Of a stretch of 15,532 bases of DNA, positions 1-6,315 are shown piece after piece. The notes beneath the pieces are model-generated. The model was not told the DNA's origin, did no database searches, and saw only the letters and a list, made by a program, of their open reading frames with translations. The stretch is from contig DIJW01000210.1 in assembly GCA_002421475.1 (NCBI GenBank), forward strand, positions 1 to 15,532. The letters run 5' to 3'. Origin of the DNA: Thiomicrospira sp. UBA5634. Lineage in GTDB: Bacteria; Pseudomonadota; Gammaproteobacteria; Thiomicrospirales; Thiomicrospiraceae. Position 1 is the stretch's first letter. Every line of letters begins with the position of its first letter. Position numbers and translations under genes: made by a program.

Positions 1-284
1 TGATCAAACAACCAGGCCTGGTTGTCGCTGGTTTGCGCCATTTGTTGTGCAAAACCGGCTTGCGACGGACTAAAGTCGGTACCAAACCATTGAGTATCGG
101 AGGCTGCAGCGTGAATATTGACACTTAAACCTTGACCAAAACCAAGTTCGCAAGCGGTGGCGGTTGGTGGCAACGCAATGCCCGCATCTAACAACGCTAA
201 CTTAACGTTTAGCGGATTGAGTTCTTTAAAATAGCCGTAGGTGTAATCCACTTCGGCGGCATAACCTGCGCTCCAATTTGCCAT
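1..284 (-). CDS. SAM-dependent methyltransferase, N-terminal part (truncated by window edge)
   Basis: The first 94 residues of a class I S-adenosylmethionine-dependent methyltransferase are present; the rest lies beyond the left edge. The protein opens MANWSAGYAAEVDYTYGYF, an N-terminus I associate with bacterial methyltransferases carrying a methyltransferase-regulatory domain. A glycine-rich SAM-binding motif I, ACELGFGQG, lies near residues 46–54, and an acidic motif (FGTDFSPS) follows about 20 residues later. The ATG start is preceded by AGAGGA at good ribosome-binding distance. The gene starts 32 bp after the uup stop on the same strand and is probably the last visible gene of that operon. 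The substrate cannot be inferred. A copy of the ACCAGGCCTGGT palindrome lies in it and is read as Gln-Ala-Trp. The fold assignment is secure; the exact family is less so. Confidence 0.8.
   Translation of the reverse strand, partial: MANWSAGYAAEVDYTYGYFKELNPLNVKLALLDAGIALPPTATACELGFGQGLSVNIHAAASDTQWFGTDFSPSQAGFAQQMAQTSDNQAWLFD
11..22. repeat. Iterated palindrome ACCAGGCCTGGT, copy 1
   Basis: A perfect 12-bp palindrome whose symmetry extends to 18 bp (8–25). It is inside the methyltransferase gene, read CAG GCC TGG (Gln-Ala-Trp) on the minus strand. Confidence 0.95.
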
Positions 285-316
285 GGGTTTTCCTCTTTTA
301 GTTATTTTTGTCTGAT

Positions 317-2233
317 TTAATTTAGCTGACTTTCCAATATTTCCCAACGTGCAAACGCCTGTTCCAATTCAGTTTCTTTGGCGCTTAATTCTGCCAGCGC
401 CGCTTGAACTTTGGCATCGTCTTGTTGATAAAAACTTGGGTCAGAAATTTGCGCATTTAATGCTTCTAGGGTTTGTTCCAAGGTTTCAATCAAGCCCGGC
501 AAACTATCGTATTCGCGCTGATCTTTAAAACTGAGTTTTTTGGCTTTGGCAGGCGTCGGCGTGGCGGCCGGTTTCTCAACCGATTCGGCGAGCTTTTCAG
601 TTTGCGGCATATTTTTTGTGGCGGTTTTTCCATCAATAGCAGGGCGCTGGCGTAACCAATCGTCATAACCGCCGACATATTCATTCACCAGGCCTGGTGC
701 ATCAAATACAATCGAGCTGGTGACCACATTATTTAAAAACGCGCGGTCATGGCTGACGATTAATACCGTACCGGGATAGTTCATTAACAGATCTTCCAAT
801 AACTCGAGGGTTTCAACATCCAAGTCGTTGGTCGGTTCGTCAAGAATCAGCAGGTTAGACGGTTTGGCGAATACTTGCGCCAATAACAAACGATTGCGTT
901 CACCGCCGGATAACGATTTAACTGGCTGGCGTGCGCGATCCGGTGCGAATAGGAAATCGCTCAAATAACCGATAATGTGTTTGCGTACGCCGTTGATTTC
1001 AACATGGTCGCTCGAATCCATCACGTTTTCCGCGACACTAAGTTCGTCGTTCAGTTTGGCGCGATGCTGATCAAAATAAGCGATTTGTAAATTCGTGCCT
1101 AAAGTTACTTTGCCGTTTTGCGGCTGAATTTTGCCGAGTAACAACTGCAATAAGGTCGATTTACCGCAACCGTTCGGACCGATTAAACCCACCTTATCGC
1201 CACGCACAATCAGGCTGGAGAAATCTTTGACGATCTGCTGGTTTGGCCAAGCAAACGACAGGTTTTCGACTTCGATGACTTTTTTGCCCGAGGATTCACC
1301 GAGATTCACTTGTAGGTTAGCTTGACCTTGCTGACTGCGACGAGCTTGACGTTCTAAACGCAGTTTTTCTAATGCGCGTACGCGGCCTTCATTGCGGGTG
1401 CGGCGCGCTTTAATCCCTTGGCGAATCCAGACTTCTTCTTGCGCGAGTTTTTTATCAAACTCGGCATTGGTTTTGGCTTGAGAATCCAGCTGCGCTTGTT
1501 TGCGTTCCAAGTAGGTTTGGTAGTTGCATTCCCAGTTGTAAAGTTGACCGCGATCCACCTCAACAATGCGGGTAGCCAAAGCTTGCAAAAACGCGCGATC
1601 GTGGGTGATAAACACCAGCGAACAACGCAGGTTTTTTAAGAAACCTTCCAGCCATTGAATCGACGGAATATCTAAATGGTTGGTGGGTTCGTCGAGCAAT
1701 AAAATATCCGGTTCTTGCACCAAGGCTTGTGCTAATAATACGCGGCGTTTCATACCGCCGGATAACGCCGAAAACTCGGCATCCGCCGGTAAATCGAGTT
1801 TGGATAAAATCGTTTCGACGCGCTGGTTAAGTTCCCAGCCGTTTTGATCATCAATTTGTTGTTGTAGATCATGCAGTTTATTCAGCGCGGCGTCAGAATA
1901 GTCCTCACTCAGCAGCAAAGTTTGTTGATGGTAAGCTTCTAATAACGGGCCAAAATCGCCTAAACCTTCTGCGACCACATGGAACACCGAACCGATCACG
2001 TCATGCGGCACTTCTTGTTGTAATTTAGCGATATGCACACCGTCTTGAATAATGCGGGTGCCATCATCCGGTTTAATTAAACCCTCAATCACTTTTAATA
2101 AGGTCGATTTACCTTCGCCGTTACGGCCAACGATACACACGCGTTCGTTCGGTTCGATTTGGAAAGTGATTTTGTCTAGCAGCGGTGCGGCGCCAAAACT
2201 TAAACTGACATCGCGTAAAAATAATAAAGCCAT
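317..2233 (-). CDS. uup: ABC-F family ATPase Uup
   Basis: This 638-residue protein has two ABC ATPase domains in one chain and no membrane segments, which is the ABC-F architecture. The first Walker A is GRNGEGKST (residues 36–44) and the second is GPNGCGKST. The signature motifs are LSGGM and LSGGE, and each is followed by a Walker B LLLDEPTNHLD or LILDEPTNDLD. Between the domains is a charged Arg/Lys-rich linker, the typical ABC-F arm region. The C-terminal ~100 residues are a Pro/Ala/Lys-rich segment followed by a likely coiled coil rich in Glu, Leu and Gln, which distinguishes Uup from EttA. E. coli Uup is nearly the same length. Uup proteins are cytoplasmic, act on ribosomes and have been linked to transposon precise excision through branched-DNA binding. 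The gene is co-directional with its neighbours, with 65 bp to the upstream gene and 32 bp to the downstream one. It carries one palindrome copy, read Pro-Gly-Leu. Confidence 0.95.
   Translation of the reverse strand: MALLFLRDVSLSFGAAPLLDKITFQIEPNERVCIVGRNGEGKSTLLKVIEGLIKPDDGTRIIQDGVHIAKLQQEVPHDVIGSVFHVVAEGLGDFGPLLEAYHQQTLLLSEDYSDAALNKLHDLQQQIDDQNGWELNQRVETILSKLDLPADAEFSALSGGMKRRVLLAQALVQEPDILLLDEPTNHLDIPSIQWLEGFLKNLRCSLVFITHDRAFLQALATRIVEVDRGQLYNWECNYQTYLERKQAQLDSQAKTNAEFDKKLAQEEVWIRQGIKARRTRNEGRVRALEKLRLERQARRSQQGQANLQVNLGESSGKKVIEVENLSFAWPNQQIVKDFSSLIVRGDKVGLIGPNGCGKSTLLQLLLGKIQPQNGKVTLGTNLQIAYFDQHRAKLNDELSVAENVMDSSDHVEINGVRKHIIGYLSDFLFAPDRARQPVKSLSGGERNRLLLAQVFAKPSNLLILDEPTNDLDVETLELLEDLLMNYPGTVLIVSHDRAFLNNVVTSSIVFDAPGLVNEYVGGYDDWLRQRPAIDGKTATKNMPQTEKLAESVEKPAATPTPAKAKKLSFKDQREYDSLPGLIETLEQTLEALNAQISDPSFYQQDDAKVQAALAELSAKETELEQAFARWEILESQLN
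687..698. repeat. Iterated palindrome ACCAGGCCTGGT, copy 2
   Basis: A perfect copy whose symmetry extends to 14 bp (686–699). It is inside uup, read CCA GGC CTG (Pro-Gly-Leu). Confidence 0.95.
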
Positions 2234-2298
2234 GAGGTTCTCGATTAATTAAGTGGGGCTATTTTAGCAAGTCTGTGCGTGCCGTGCGCGCTTATGCG

Positions 2299-3009
2299 TT
2301 AAGGCGCAGCTTTGCGATAACTCAAGACAATGTTTTTGCTTGAGTGAATCGGAAACAGTTCAATTTTGCCGATAGATTCGAAGTGTTTAATCACTTTAAG
2401 GGTGGGTTCAGGTGAACTTTGCCAAAGGTTAAACAGCACCAGGCCTGGTGCTCGCAGTTGTTGGCATAAGGCATCTAAAAAAGCCGCTTCGGTAAAAGGT
2501 TGCGGAATACCTTGCGCGTCAAAAATATCAACAATAACGGCGTCATAACCCATGCCTTGATGTTGCACAAATTCGGCGGCATCGGCGGTAATGGTTTTAA
2601 TACGCTGATCTATCGGCAGATGAAAATAGTCATGTGCAATATCTATCACACTGCGGCGTAAATCCACCAGCGTCATATCCAGTTTGGGGTGGCTGATAAA
2701 CAATTTGCTGGCGAGCGTCGCGCCACCGACGCCAAGCATTAACAGACGTTTGATATTGTGCTGATAATGAAACGCGTCCAGTTTTTGCTCCATTACCTGT
2801 TGATATTCAAATGCCAAACTAAACGGCGCTTGAAAAAAGTAACGGCTTTGTTTGACGGCGGTGTCAAAATGCAAACTGCGGCAAATCGGGCTGTCGATGA
2901 CCTGGATCAAACCGTGTTCATCACGTTCACTATGCACAATTTCACCGCCGTAACGCTGTTTCGGCGTAATGGTTTGGCGCGAAAAACGAAGTTTGTTTAA
3001 TAAACTCAT
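2299..3009 (-). CDS. Spermidine-synthase-like protein
   Basis: A 236-residue cytoplasmic protein with the spermidine/spermine synthase (Rossmann methyltransferase-like) fold. The nucleoside-binding loop is LGVGGATL (around residues 92–99). An acidic residue ends the next strand (LVDLRR, D116), followed by a helix ending AHDYF, typical of the family. The equivalent of the catalytic aspartate segment reads VIVDIFDAQGIP (D161). True SpeE proteins are usually about 280 residues and have a longer N-terminal beta domain, so this shorter protein belongs to the 'spermidine synthase-like' group whose substrate is often unknown. It may not make spermidine. No decarboxylase gene (speD or speA) is visible nearby. 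It lies 32 bp after the redoxin gene and 65 bp before uup, inside the minus-strand run. A palindrome copy encodes Pro-Gly-Leu in the C-terminal third. Confidence 0.8.
   Translation of the reverse strand: MSLLNKLRFSRQTITPKQRYGGEIVHSERDEHGLIQVIDSPICRSLHFDTAVKQSRYFFQAPFSLAFEYQQVMEQKLDAFHYQHNIKRLLMLGVGGATLASKLFISHPKLDMTLVDLRRSVIDIAHDYFHLPIDQRIKTITADAAEFVQHQGMGYDAVIVDIFDAQGIPQPFTEAAFLDALCQQLRAPGLVLFNLWQSSPEPTLKVIKHFESIGKIELFPIHSSKNIVLSYRKAAP
2438..2449. repeat. Iterated palindrome ACCAGGCCTGGT, copy 3
   Basis: A perfect copy whose symmetry extends to 18 bp (2435–2452). It is inside the spermidine-synthase-like gene, read CCA GGC CTG (Pro-Gly-Leu). Confidence 0.95.
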
Positions 3010-3041
3010 GCTGGCAGGCTCGACTTAATTATGCTGTAGGC

Positions 3042-3569
3042 TCATTGATTCGCCCACCACAAACGCGCGCGTAATCCCCAGCTTGAACTTAAACCGACTT
3101 CGACAAATGCAATATTACCGTCTTTATCGACAATAAAATCCGCCGGAACTGCACGTGCGCCGTAAAGTTCAAATAATCGACCATCGTGATCGTTAATAAT
3201 TAAACCTGTGTTCATGCCGTGTTCGGCGGCGTAATCCAGCAACGTTTGATCATCGCCTGAGCGGGTGGCGATGCTGATGACACGGTAATCCTTGGCGATA
3301 TCTTCTATCCCATCACGTGAAAAGGTGCAAATCGGGCACCAAGTTGCCCAAAAGTGAATTAACACCGCTTCACCTTGCAGATCGACTAGTTTAAGCGCTT
3401 CGCCGCTTAAACTAGTCGTGCGAAAGTCCGGCGCGACATCTCGCACGACATCGCCTTGCATCAGCGGGCGCATAATTAAATACAACGCAAAAAACACCAG
3501 CAACCAAACGCCGTTGTTAATCCATTTGTTTTGCCAGAGTTGCTGTAGTTTTGTTTTCAAATCAGTCAC
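3042..3569 (-). CDS. Membrane-anchored TlpA-like thioredoxin/redoxin
   Basis: A 175-residue TlpA/ResA-type thiol-disulfide protein. A short cytoplasmic stretch is followed by one membrane segment (about residues 19–36, VWLLVFFALYLIMRP) and then a periplasmic thioredoxin fold. The active site is WATWCPIC, giving a CPIC pair at C78 and C81. The cis-proline region reads VPADFIVDKDG. Such proteins reduce or reshuffle disulfides in the periplasm, often for cytochrome c maturation; the partner here is unknown. I chose a GTG start at 3569. It is preceded by AAGGAG at good spacing and overlaps the yrfG stop by 8 nt, and the protein then begins directly with the expected anchor. A longer open frame to 3731 exists, but it would run antiparallel in character and lie wholly inside yrfG. 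The overlap implies translational coupling with yrfG. Confidence 0.88.
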   Translation of the reverse strand: MTDLKTKLQQLWQNKWINNGVWLLVFFALYLIMRPLMQGDVVRDVAPDFRTTSLSGEALKLVDLQGEAVLIHFWATWCPICTFSRDGIEDIAKDYRVISIATRSGDDQTLLDYAAEHGMNTGLIINDHDGRLFELYGARAVPADFIVDKDGNIAFVEVGLSSSWGLRARLWWANQ

Positions 3570-4242
3570 GGATTGCTCCTTGCGGTAACGGCAAAATTTC
3601 GGCAAAAAACTCAAAATAATCGAAACCCTGCGGGTCAATACGATCCAGTTGCGGGCTGACATGCACTGCCGCCAGTAAATGTGTGATGCCATATTGTTGG
3701 GCGGTATTGAGCGCGCGCAAATTATCGTCAATCAGTAAAGTGCGGCTCGGATCATAGGCGCACACGGTTTGAATGTGATGCCAAATGGCAATATCTTCTT
3801 TCGGAACACCAAAATCATGCGCGGAAATTAAATGGTCGAAATAGGGCGCAATTTGGGTCATTTCCAGTTTAAGCGCCAAGCTGTCGCGGTGGGCATTGGT
3901 TACCATCACGATTTTTTTATCCAACTGACGTAATTGTTGTAAAAACGTCATCACATCCGGATGCGCACGAATCAGGTGTTTCAGTTCGTGTTTGAGCTCG
4001 GCCACCGATAATTGAAAACGCTCACTCCAATAATCTAAGCAATACCAATTAAGGGTGCCGGTTTGTTCGCTGATTGCGCTGCGCACAAAAGTTTTGGCTT
4101 GTTCATACGCTATGTTGTGATGCAACGCATAGGCTTCGGGCAAATAATCCATCCAAAACGTCCAGTCAAAATGCAGATCTAACAGGGTGCCGTCCATATC
4201 GAGCAACACCGTGTCTATGTCATCCCAGCGAATATTTGCCAT
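3562..4242 (-). CDS. yrfG: GMP/IMP 5'-nucleotidase YrfG (HAD superfamily)
   Basis: A 226-residue cytoplasmic HAD phosphatase. The nucleophile motif I is LLDMDGTLLD with D15 (nucleophile) and D17 (acid/base). Motif II is MVTNAHRD, the motif III lysine is in GVPKED, and motif IV is LLIDDN. The stretch LNWYCLDYWSE matches E. coli YrfG as I remember it, which makes the orthology convincing. YrfG removes the 5'-phosphate from purine mononucleotides. The ATG at 4242 was chosen over upstream in-frame starts because AAGGA lies 8 nt before it and the protein then starts as E. coli YrfG does (xxxIxWxDIDTVLLDMDG). It heads the minus-strand run and diverges from nudE. The same yrfG/nudE proximity is known in enterobacteria and pseudomonads. 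Confidence 0.93.
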   Translation of the reverse strand: MANIRWDDIDTVLLDMDGTLLDLHFDWTFWMDYLPEAYALHHNIAYEQAKTFVRSAISEQTGTLNWYCLDYWSERFQLSVAELKHELKHLIRAHPDVMTFLQQLRQLDKKIVMVTNAHRDSLALKLEMTQIAPYFDHLISAHDFGVPKEDIAIWHHIQTVCAYDPSRTLLIDDNLRALNTAQQYGITHLLAAVHVSPQLDRIDPQGFDYFEFFAEILPLPQGAIRD

Positions 4243-4256
4243 CTTGAAATCCTTTG

Positions 4257-4285
4257 TTGAAGCCATGTCTGCCATGTCGTATGAT
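4257..4285 (+). promoter_or_regulatory. Candidate sigma-70 promoter for nudE–cysQ
   Basis: A -35 element TTGAAG (4257–4262) and a -10 element TATGAT (4280–4285) are separated by exactly 17 bp. They match the consensus at 4 of 6 and 5 of 6 positions. A start site about 7 nt past the -10 would fall on the A of the nudE ATG at 4292, which would make the transcript leaderless. This is inferred from sequence alone. Confidence 0.4.
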
Positions 4286-4291
4286 TCATCC

Positions 4292-4843
4292 ATGAAATCG
4301 AAAAAACTGCCCAACATTCTAGCGGAAAATATCATCCTGCAGTCACGAATCTTCACGGTGCAAGCACAGCACTTGGAGTTTTCTAATGGCACACAGGTTC
4401 AGTATGAACGCTTACTCGGCCATCAAGACGGCGCGGTATTAATTGTACCGATGCTTGATGACGATACGTTATTGCTTATTCGCGAATACAGCGCCGGAGT
4501 CGGGCGTTATGAGCTGGGCTTTCCTAAAGGTAAAATTGACGCGGGTGAAGGTTGGCATCAAGCAAGTGAGCGCGAATGCATGGAAGAGGTGGGTTTCCGC
4601 CCGCAACAGCTTGATTACCTTGATACTGTAACCTTGGCTGCCGGTTATATGAATCACCACACTCATTTAGTGTTAGCCAGTGATTTGACTCCACAGCAAG
4701 CCGAAGGTGATGAGCCCGAGCCACTGGAAGTAGTGGAATGGAAACTGGATAACTGGGCAGAATTGGTGGCACATCCTGATTTTAGTGAAGGCCGCGCTTA
4801 TGCAGCGTTATTTTTAACACTAAAAAAACTAGGCAAACTATGA
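4292..4843 (+). CDS. nudE: ADP compounds hydrolase NudE (Nudix)
   Basis: A 183-residue Nudix hydrolase, close to the ~186 residues of E. coli NudE. A complete Nudix box GX5EX7REUXEEXGU runs from G80 to about residue 102 and ends RECMEEVGF. The flanking segments LEFSNG, LIREYSAG, YELGFPKGKID and EGDEPEPL are hallmarks of NudE specifically. NudE cleaves ADP-ribose, NADH, Ap3A and similar ADP-linked compounds to AMP plus the other moiety. I chose the ATG at 4292 because the protein then aligns with E. coli NudE from its first residues. Upstream in-frame ATGs at 4265 and 4274 also exist. None of these starts has a clear Shine-Dalgarno. It diverges from yrfG across 49 bp and overlaps cysQ by ATGA, so the two are translationally coupled. 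Confidence 0.93.
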   Translation: MKSKKLPNILAENIILQSRIFTVQAQHLEFSNGTQVQYERLLGHQDGAVLIVPMLDDDTLLLIREYSAGVGRYELGFPKGKIDAGEGWHQASERECMEEVGFRPQQLDYLDTVTLAAGYMNHHTHLVLASDLTPQQAEGDEPEPLEVVEWKLDNWAELVAHPDFSEGRAYAALFLTLKKLGKL

Positions 4844-5652
4844 ACCACTTGCCGACAAGCGCTGACTACCAGGCCTGGTTACCACAGGTGTGTGATGCCG
4901 CACGCCAAGCCGGTGAACTGATATTGGACATTTATCAATGCGCCGATTGTGCGGTGGAAAAAAAAGCTGATGGTACACCGGTTACCTTGGCAGATAAAAC
5001 CGCCGATGCCAGTATTCGGCAAGCGTTGCAACAGCTTACGCCGCATATTCCGGTGGTGAGCGAAGAAAACGTCGAGCACACCCCGTTTGCTCAGCGCCAG
5101 GCGTGGTCGGTGTTTTGGCTGGTTGATCCGTTAGACGGCACGAAAGAATTTATCGAACGCACCGGCGAATTTAGTGTCAATATCGCATTGGTAGTCAATG
5201 AACGTGCGGTGTTGGGTGTGGTTTATGGGTTGGTGAATGATGTGTTGTATGCCGGATATATGGGTACAAACGCATTTAAACAGCAAAATGGTCACACGCA
5301 AACCATTCATGTTCAGTCGGTTGCTAATCCGGTGCGAGTCGCGGTCAGTCGGCGTCATGGTGCAAGAGTAGGCGAGTTTATTCAAGCACTGGGTGCGAGC
5401 CGCCAAGTCAATATGGGTTCAGCGTTAAAATCCTGTTTAGTGGCTGAAGGCGTGGCAGATGTTTATCCACGATTTGGCCCCACATCGCACTGGGATACCG
5501 CTGCCTCACAAGCGATAGTTGAAGCCGCCGGCGGGCGTATTGTCAATGCGGCAGGCGAAGACTTGGTTTATCAACCGACCGAAGACTTACTTAATCCTTT
5601 CTTTATGGTCATTGGCGACGCCGCCTACCCTTGGCCGAGTTTCCCAAAATAA
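4840..5652 (+). CDS. cysQ: 3'(2'),5'-bisphosphate nucleotidase CysQ
   Basis: A 270-residue member of the inositol monophosphatase/FIG superfamily. The metal-binding signature is visible: VVSEEN (E75, E76), DPLDGTKEFI (D96, D99, G100, T101) and the C-terminal HWDTAASQAIVEAAGG (D219). The segment KEFIERTGEFSVNIALV is typical of CysQ. CysQ converts the sulfate-assimilation by-product 3'-phosphoadenosine 5'-phosphate to AMP, which prevents its toxic build-up; it requires Mg2+ and is inhibited by Li+. It is cytoplasmic or membrane-associated. The start overlaps the nudE stop (ATGA). Near the N-terminus one palindrome copy encodes Gln-Ala-Trp (YQAWLP). The gene ends the run, followed by 446 bp without a gene. 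Confidence 0.94.
   Translation: MNHLPTSADYQAWLPQVCDAARQAGELILDIYQCADCAVEKKADGTPVTLADKTADASIRQALQQLTPHIPVVSEENVEHTPFAQRQAWSVFWLVDPLDGTKEFIERTGEFSVNIALVVNERAVLGVVYGLVNDVLYAGYMGTNAFKQQNGHTQTIHVQSVANPVRVAVSRRHGARVGEFIQALGASRQVNMGSALKSCLVAEGVADVYPRFGPTSHWDTAASQAIVEAAGGRIVNAAGEDLVYQPTEDLLNPFFMVIGDAAYPWPSFPK
4868..4879. repeat. Iterated palindrome ACCAGGCCTGGT, copy 4
   Basis: A perfect 12-bp copy near the 5' end of cysQ, read CAG GCC TGG (Gln-Ala-Trp). Confidence 0.95.
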
Positions 5653-5738
5653 AATCCTAATGTCACGCTAGGTGCAACTTCTCCAGGCGCACGGTGTTGT
5701 CTTCGATTTCATTTCTTCCTTTGCATTTATGGCTCATT

Positions 5739-5769
5739 AATCCTATGTAGTTAAATTTCTACAAGGATT
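5739..5769 (+). repeat. Imperfect inverted repeat downstream of cysQ (possible weak terminator)
   Basis: Left arm AATCCTATGTAG and right arm CTACAAGGATT pair over 11 bp with one bulged A, around an 8-nt loop. The stem is AT-rich and the T-rich run (5779–5786) begins about 10 nt later, so it is not a canonical Rho-independent terminator. It could be a weak terminator, an mRNA 3'-end stabiliser or a protein-binding dyad. Confidence 0.4.
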
Positions 5770-5964
5770 GAAAATACCTTTCTTTTTATACGGATTAATG
5801 CAGATATTATAAAAGTATTATATAAGTTGTTTTGATCAGTATATAAAGCTTAAATTTCCTTTTAAAACAGTAAGATAATAATTTTATAACCATATAATAA
5901 AATTCTAATTAGTTTGACTGATAAAGCTATTAAATTTTTCTTATACGCTTTGTGTATTTCCTTG

Positions 5965-5993
5965 TTGCACTGCTAAATTAACTCATGTTTAAT
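5965..5993 (+). promoter_or_regulatory. Weak candidate promoter for the tad operon
   Basis: A poor -35 TTGCAC (5965–5970) is separated by 17 bp from a fairly good -10 TTTAAT (5988–5993, 5 of 6 to consensus). It would give a 5' leader of about 100 nt ending at the flp start and containing both dyads. A perfect TATAAT also occurs at 5893–5898 but without a plausible -35. The true start site is uncertain. Confidence 0.25.
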
Positions 5994-6017
5994 GCTTTTT
6001 GTTCCTTTGCTGTAAAA

Positions 6018-6040
6018 AGTATCTATTCCTTATAGATGCT
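6018..6040. promoter_or_regulatory. Operator-like dyad upstream of flp
   Basis: Arms AGTATCTAT (6018–6026) and ATAGATGCT (6032–6040) are inverted around TCCTT. Eight of nine positions pair perfectly; the mismatch would be a G·U pair in RNA. The inner ATCTAT/ATAGAT arms are perfect. It sits about 60 bp before the flp ATG, where an operator or a 5'-leader hairpin would act. No known regulator motif is recognised. Confidence 0.4.
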
Positions 6041-6066
6041 GTGGTAATTGAGCGTAGATAATAAAA

Positions 6067-6083
6067 GTTACTAAGCTGGTAAC
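6067..6083. promoter_or_regulatory. Short dyad next to the flp ribosome-binding site
   Basis: GTTAC (6067–6071) and GTAAC (6079–6083) are inverted around a 7-nt spacer. The dyad ends three bases before the AGGAG ribosome-binding site (6087–6091). A 5-bp stem is weak, so this could be chance, but its position would suit control of flp translation. Confidence 0.25.
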
Positions 6084-6098
6084 AACAGGAGAGAAAAC

Positions 6099-6302
6099 AT
6101 GAAACATGACACAGAAAAACATTCAATCGAGCAAAAAAAACATAAGCAAAAAGGTGCCAGCATGATTGAATATGCATTGGTGCTGGCGGCCGTAGTTGGT
6201 GTTGCGACCTTTTTCTTTGGTAGCGACGGTTCAATCACGAACGCAATGGAATCTAAACTCAATGCAGTTGCAACTGAGTTGAATACGCCTGCAACTGAGT
6301 AG
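6099..6302 (+). CDS. flp: Flp-type (type IVb/c) major pilin
   Basis: A 67-residue Flp/Fap prepilin. A hydrophilic, Lys/His-rich leader of 19 residues ends in glycine (HKQKG19). It is followed by the conserved mature start ASMIEYALVLAAVVGV, with Glu at mature position 5 and Tyr at 6, the Flp hallmark for prepilin peptidase processing and methylation. The mature subunit would be only 48 residues: one hydrophobic helix plus a short polar tail rich in Asn, Ala and Thr. It assembles into the Tad adhesion pilus fibre. The ATG is preceded by AGGAG at 7 nt, the best ribosome-binding site in the operon, which fits high expression of the fibre subunit. It is the first gene of the tad operon. No second flp copy and no prepilin peptidase are visible in the window. 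Confidence 0.93.
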   Translation: MKHDTEKHSIEQKKHKQKGASMIEYALVLAAVVGVATFFFGSDGSITNAMESKLNAVATELNTPATE

Positions 6303-6315
6303 TTGGCATTTTGCT

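Larger units (their letters stand above)
5653..6098. other. 446-bp AT-rich intergenic region upstream of the Tad operon
   Basis: No convincing open frame lies here. The first ~100 bp keep normal composition. From 5761 to 5940 a hand count gives 37 G or C in 180 bases (about 21%), and 5821–5940 is near 18%. It holds an imperfect hairpin (5739–5769), a weak promoter-like pair (5965–5993), two dyads just before flp (6018–6040 and 6067–6083) and the flp ribosome-binding site AGGAG (6087–6091). An unannotated small RNA cannot be excluded. I see no strong terminator for cysQ. Confidence 0.85.

Noticed and set aside
1131..1639. Plus-strand open frames inside uup
   Set aside because: They are shadows of the strong uup frame, with no ribosome-binding site or recognisable protein.
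2281..2298. GTGCG repeats between the spermidine-synthase-like gene and uup
   Set aside because: They are direct rather than inverted, too short, and not followed by a T-run on the minus strand, so not a terminator.
3570..3731. Upstream extension of the redoxin reading frame inside yrfG
   Set aside because: It would overlap yrfG almost fully, adds a basic non-homologous N-terminus, and the GTG at 3569 has its own AAGGAG and sits before the membrane anchor.
4187..4291. N-terminal extension of nudE
   Set aside because: It runs antisense to the yrfG start and has no resemblance to NudE; the length from 4292 matches the family.
4243..4392. N-terminal extension of yrfG
   Set aside because: It overlaps nudE coding on the other strand. 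The ATG at 4242 has a ribosome-binding site and gives the expected YrfG N-terminus.
6036..6060. Possible sigma-54 promoter before flp
   Set aside because: No GG and GC pair with the required 10-bp spacing could be found.
5989..6262. Minus-strand frames across the flp promoter region
   Set aside because: They lie antisense to flp, with low-complexity Cys/Phe-rich translation and no start signals.
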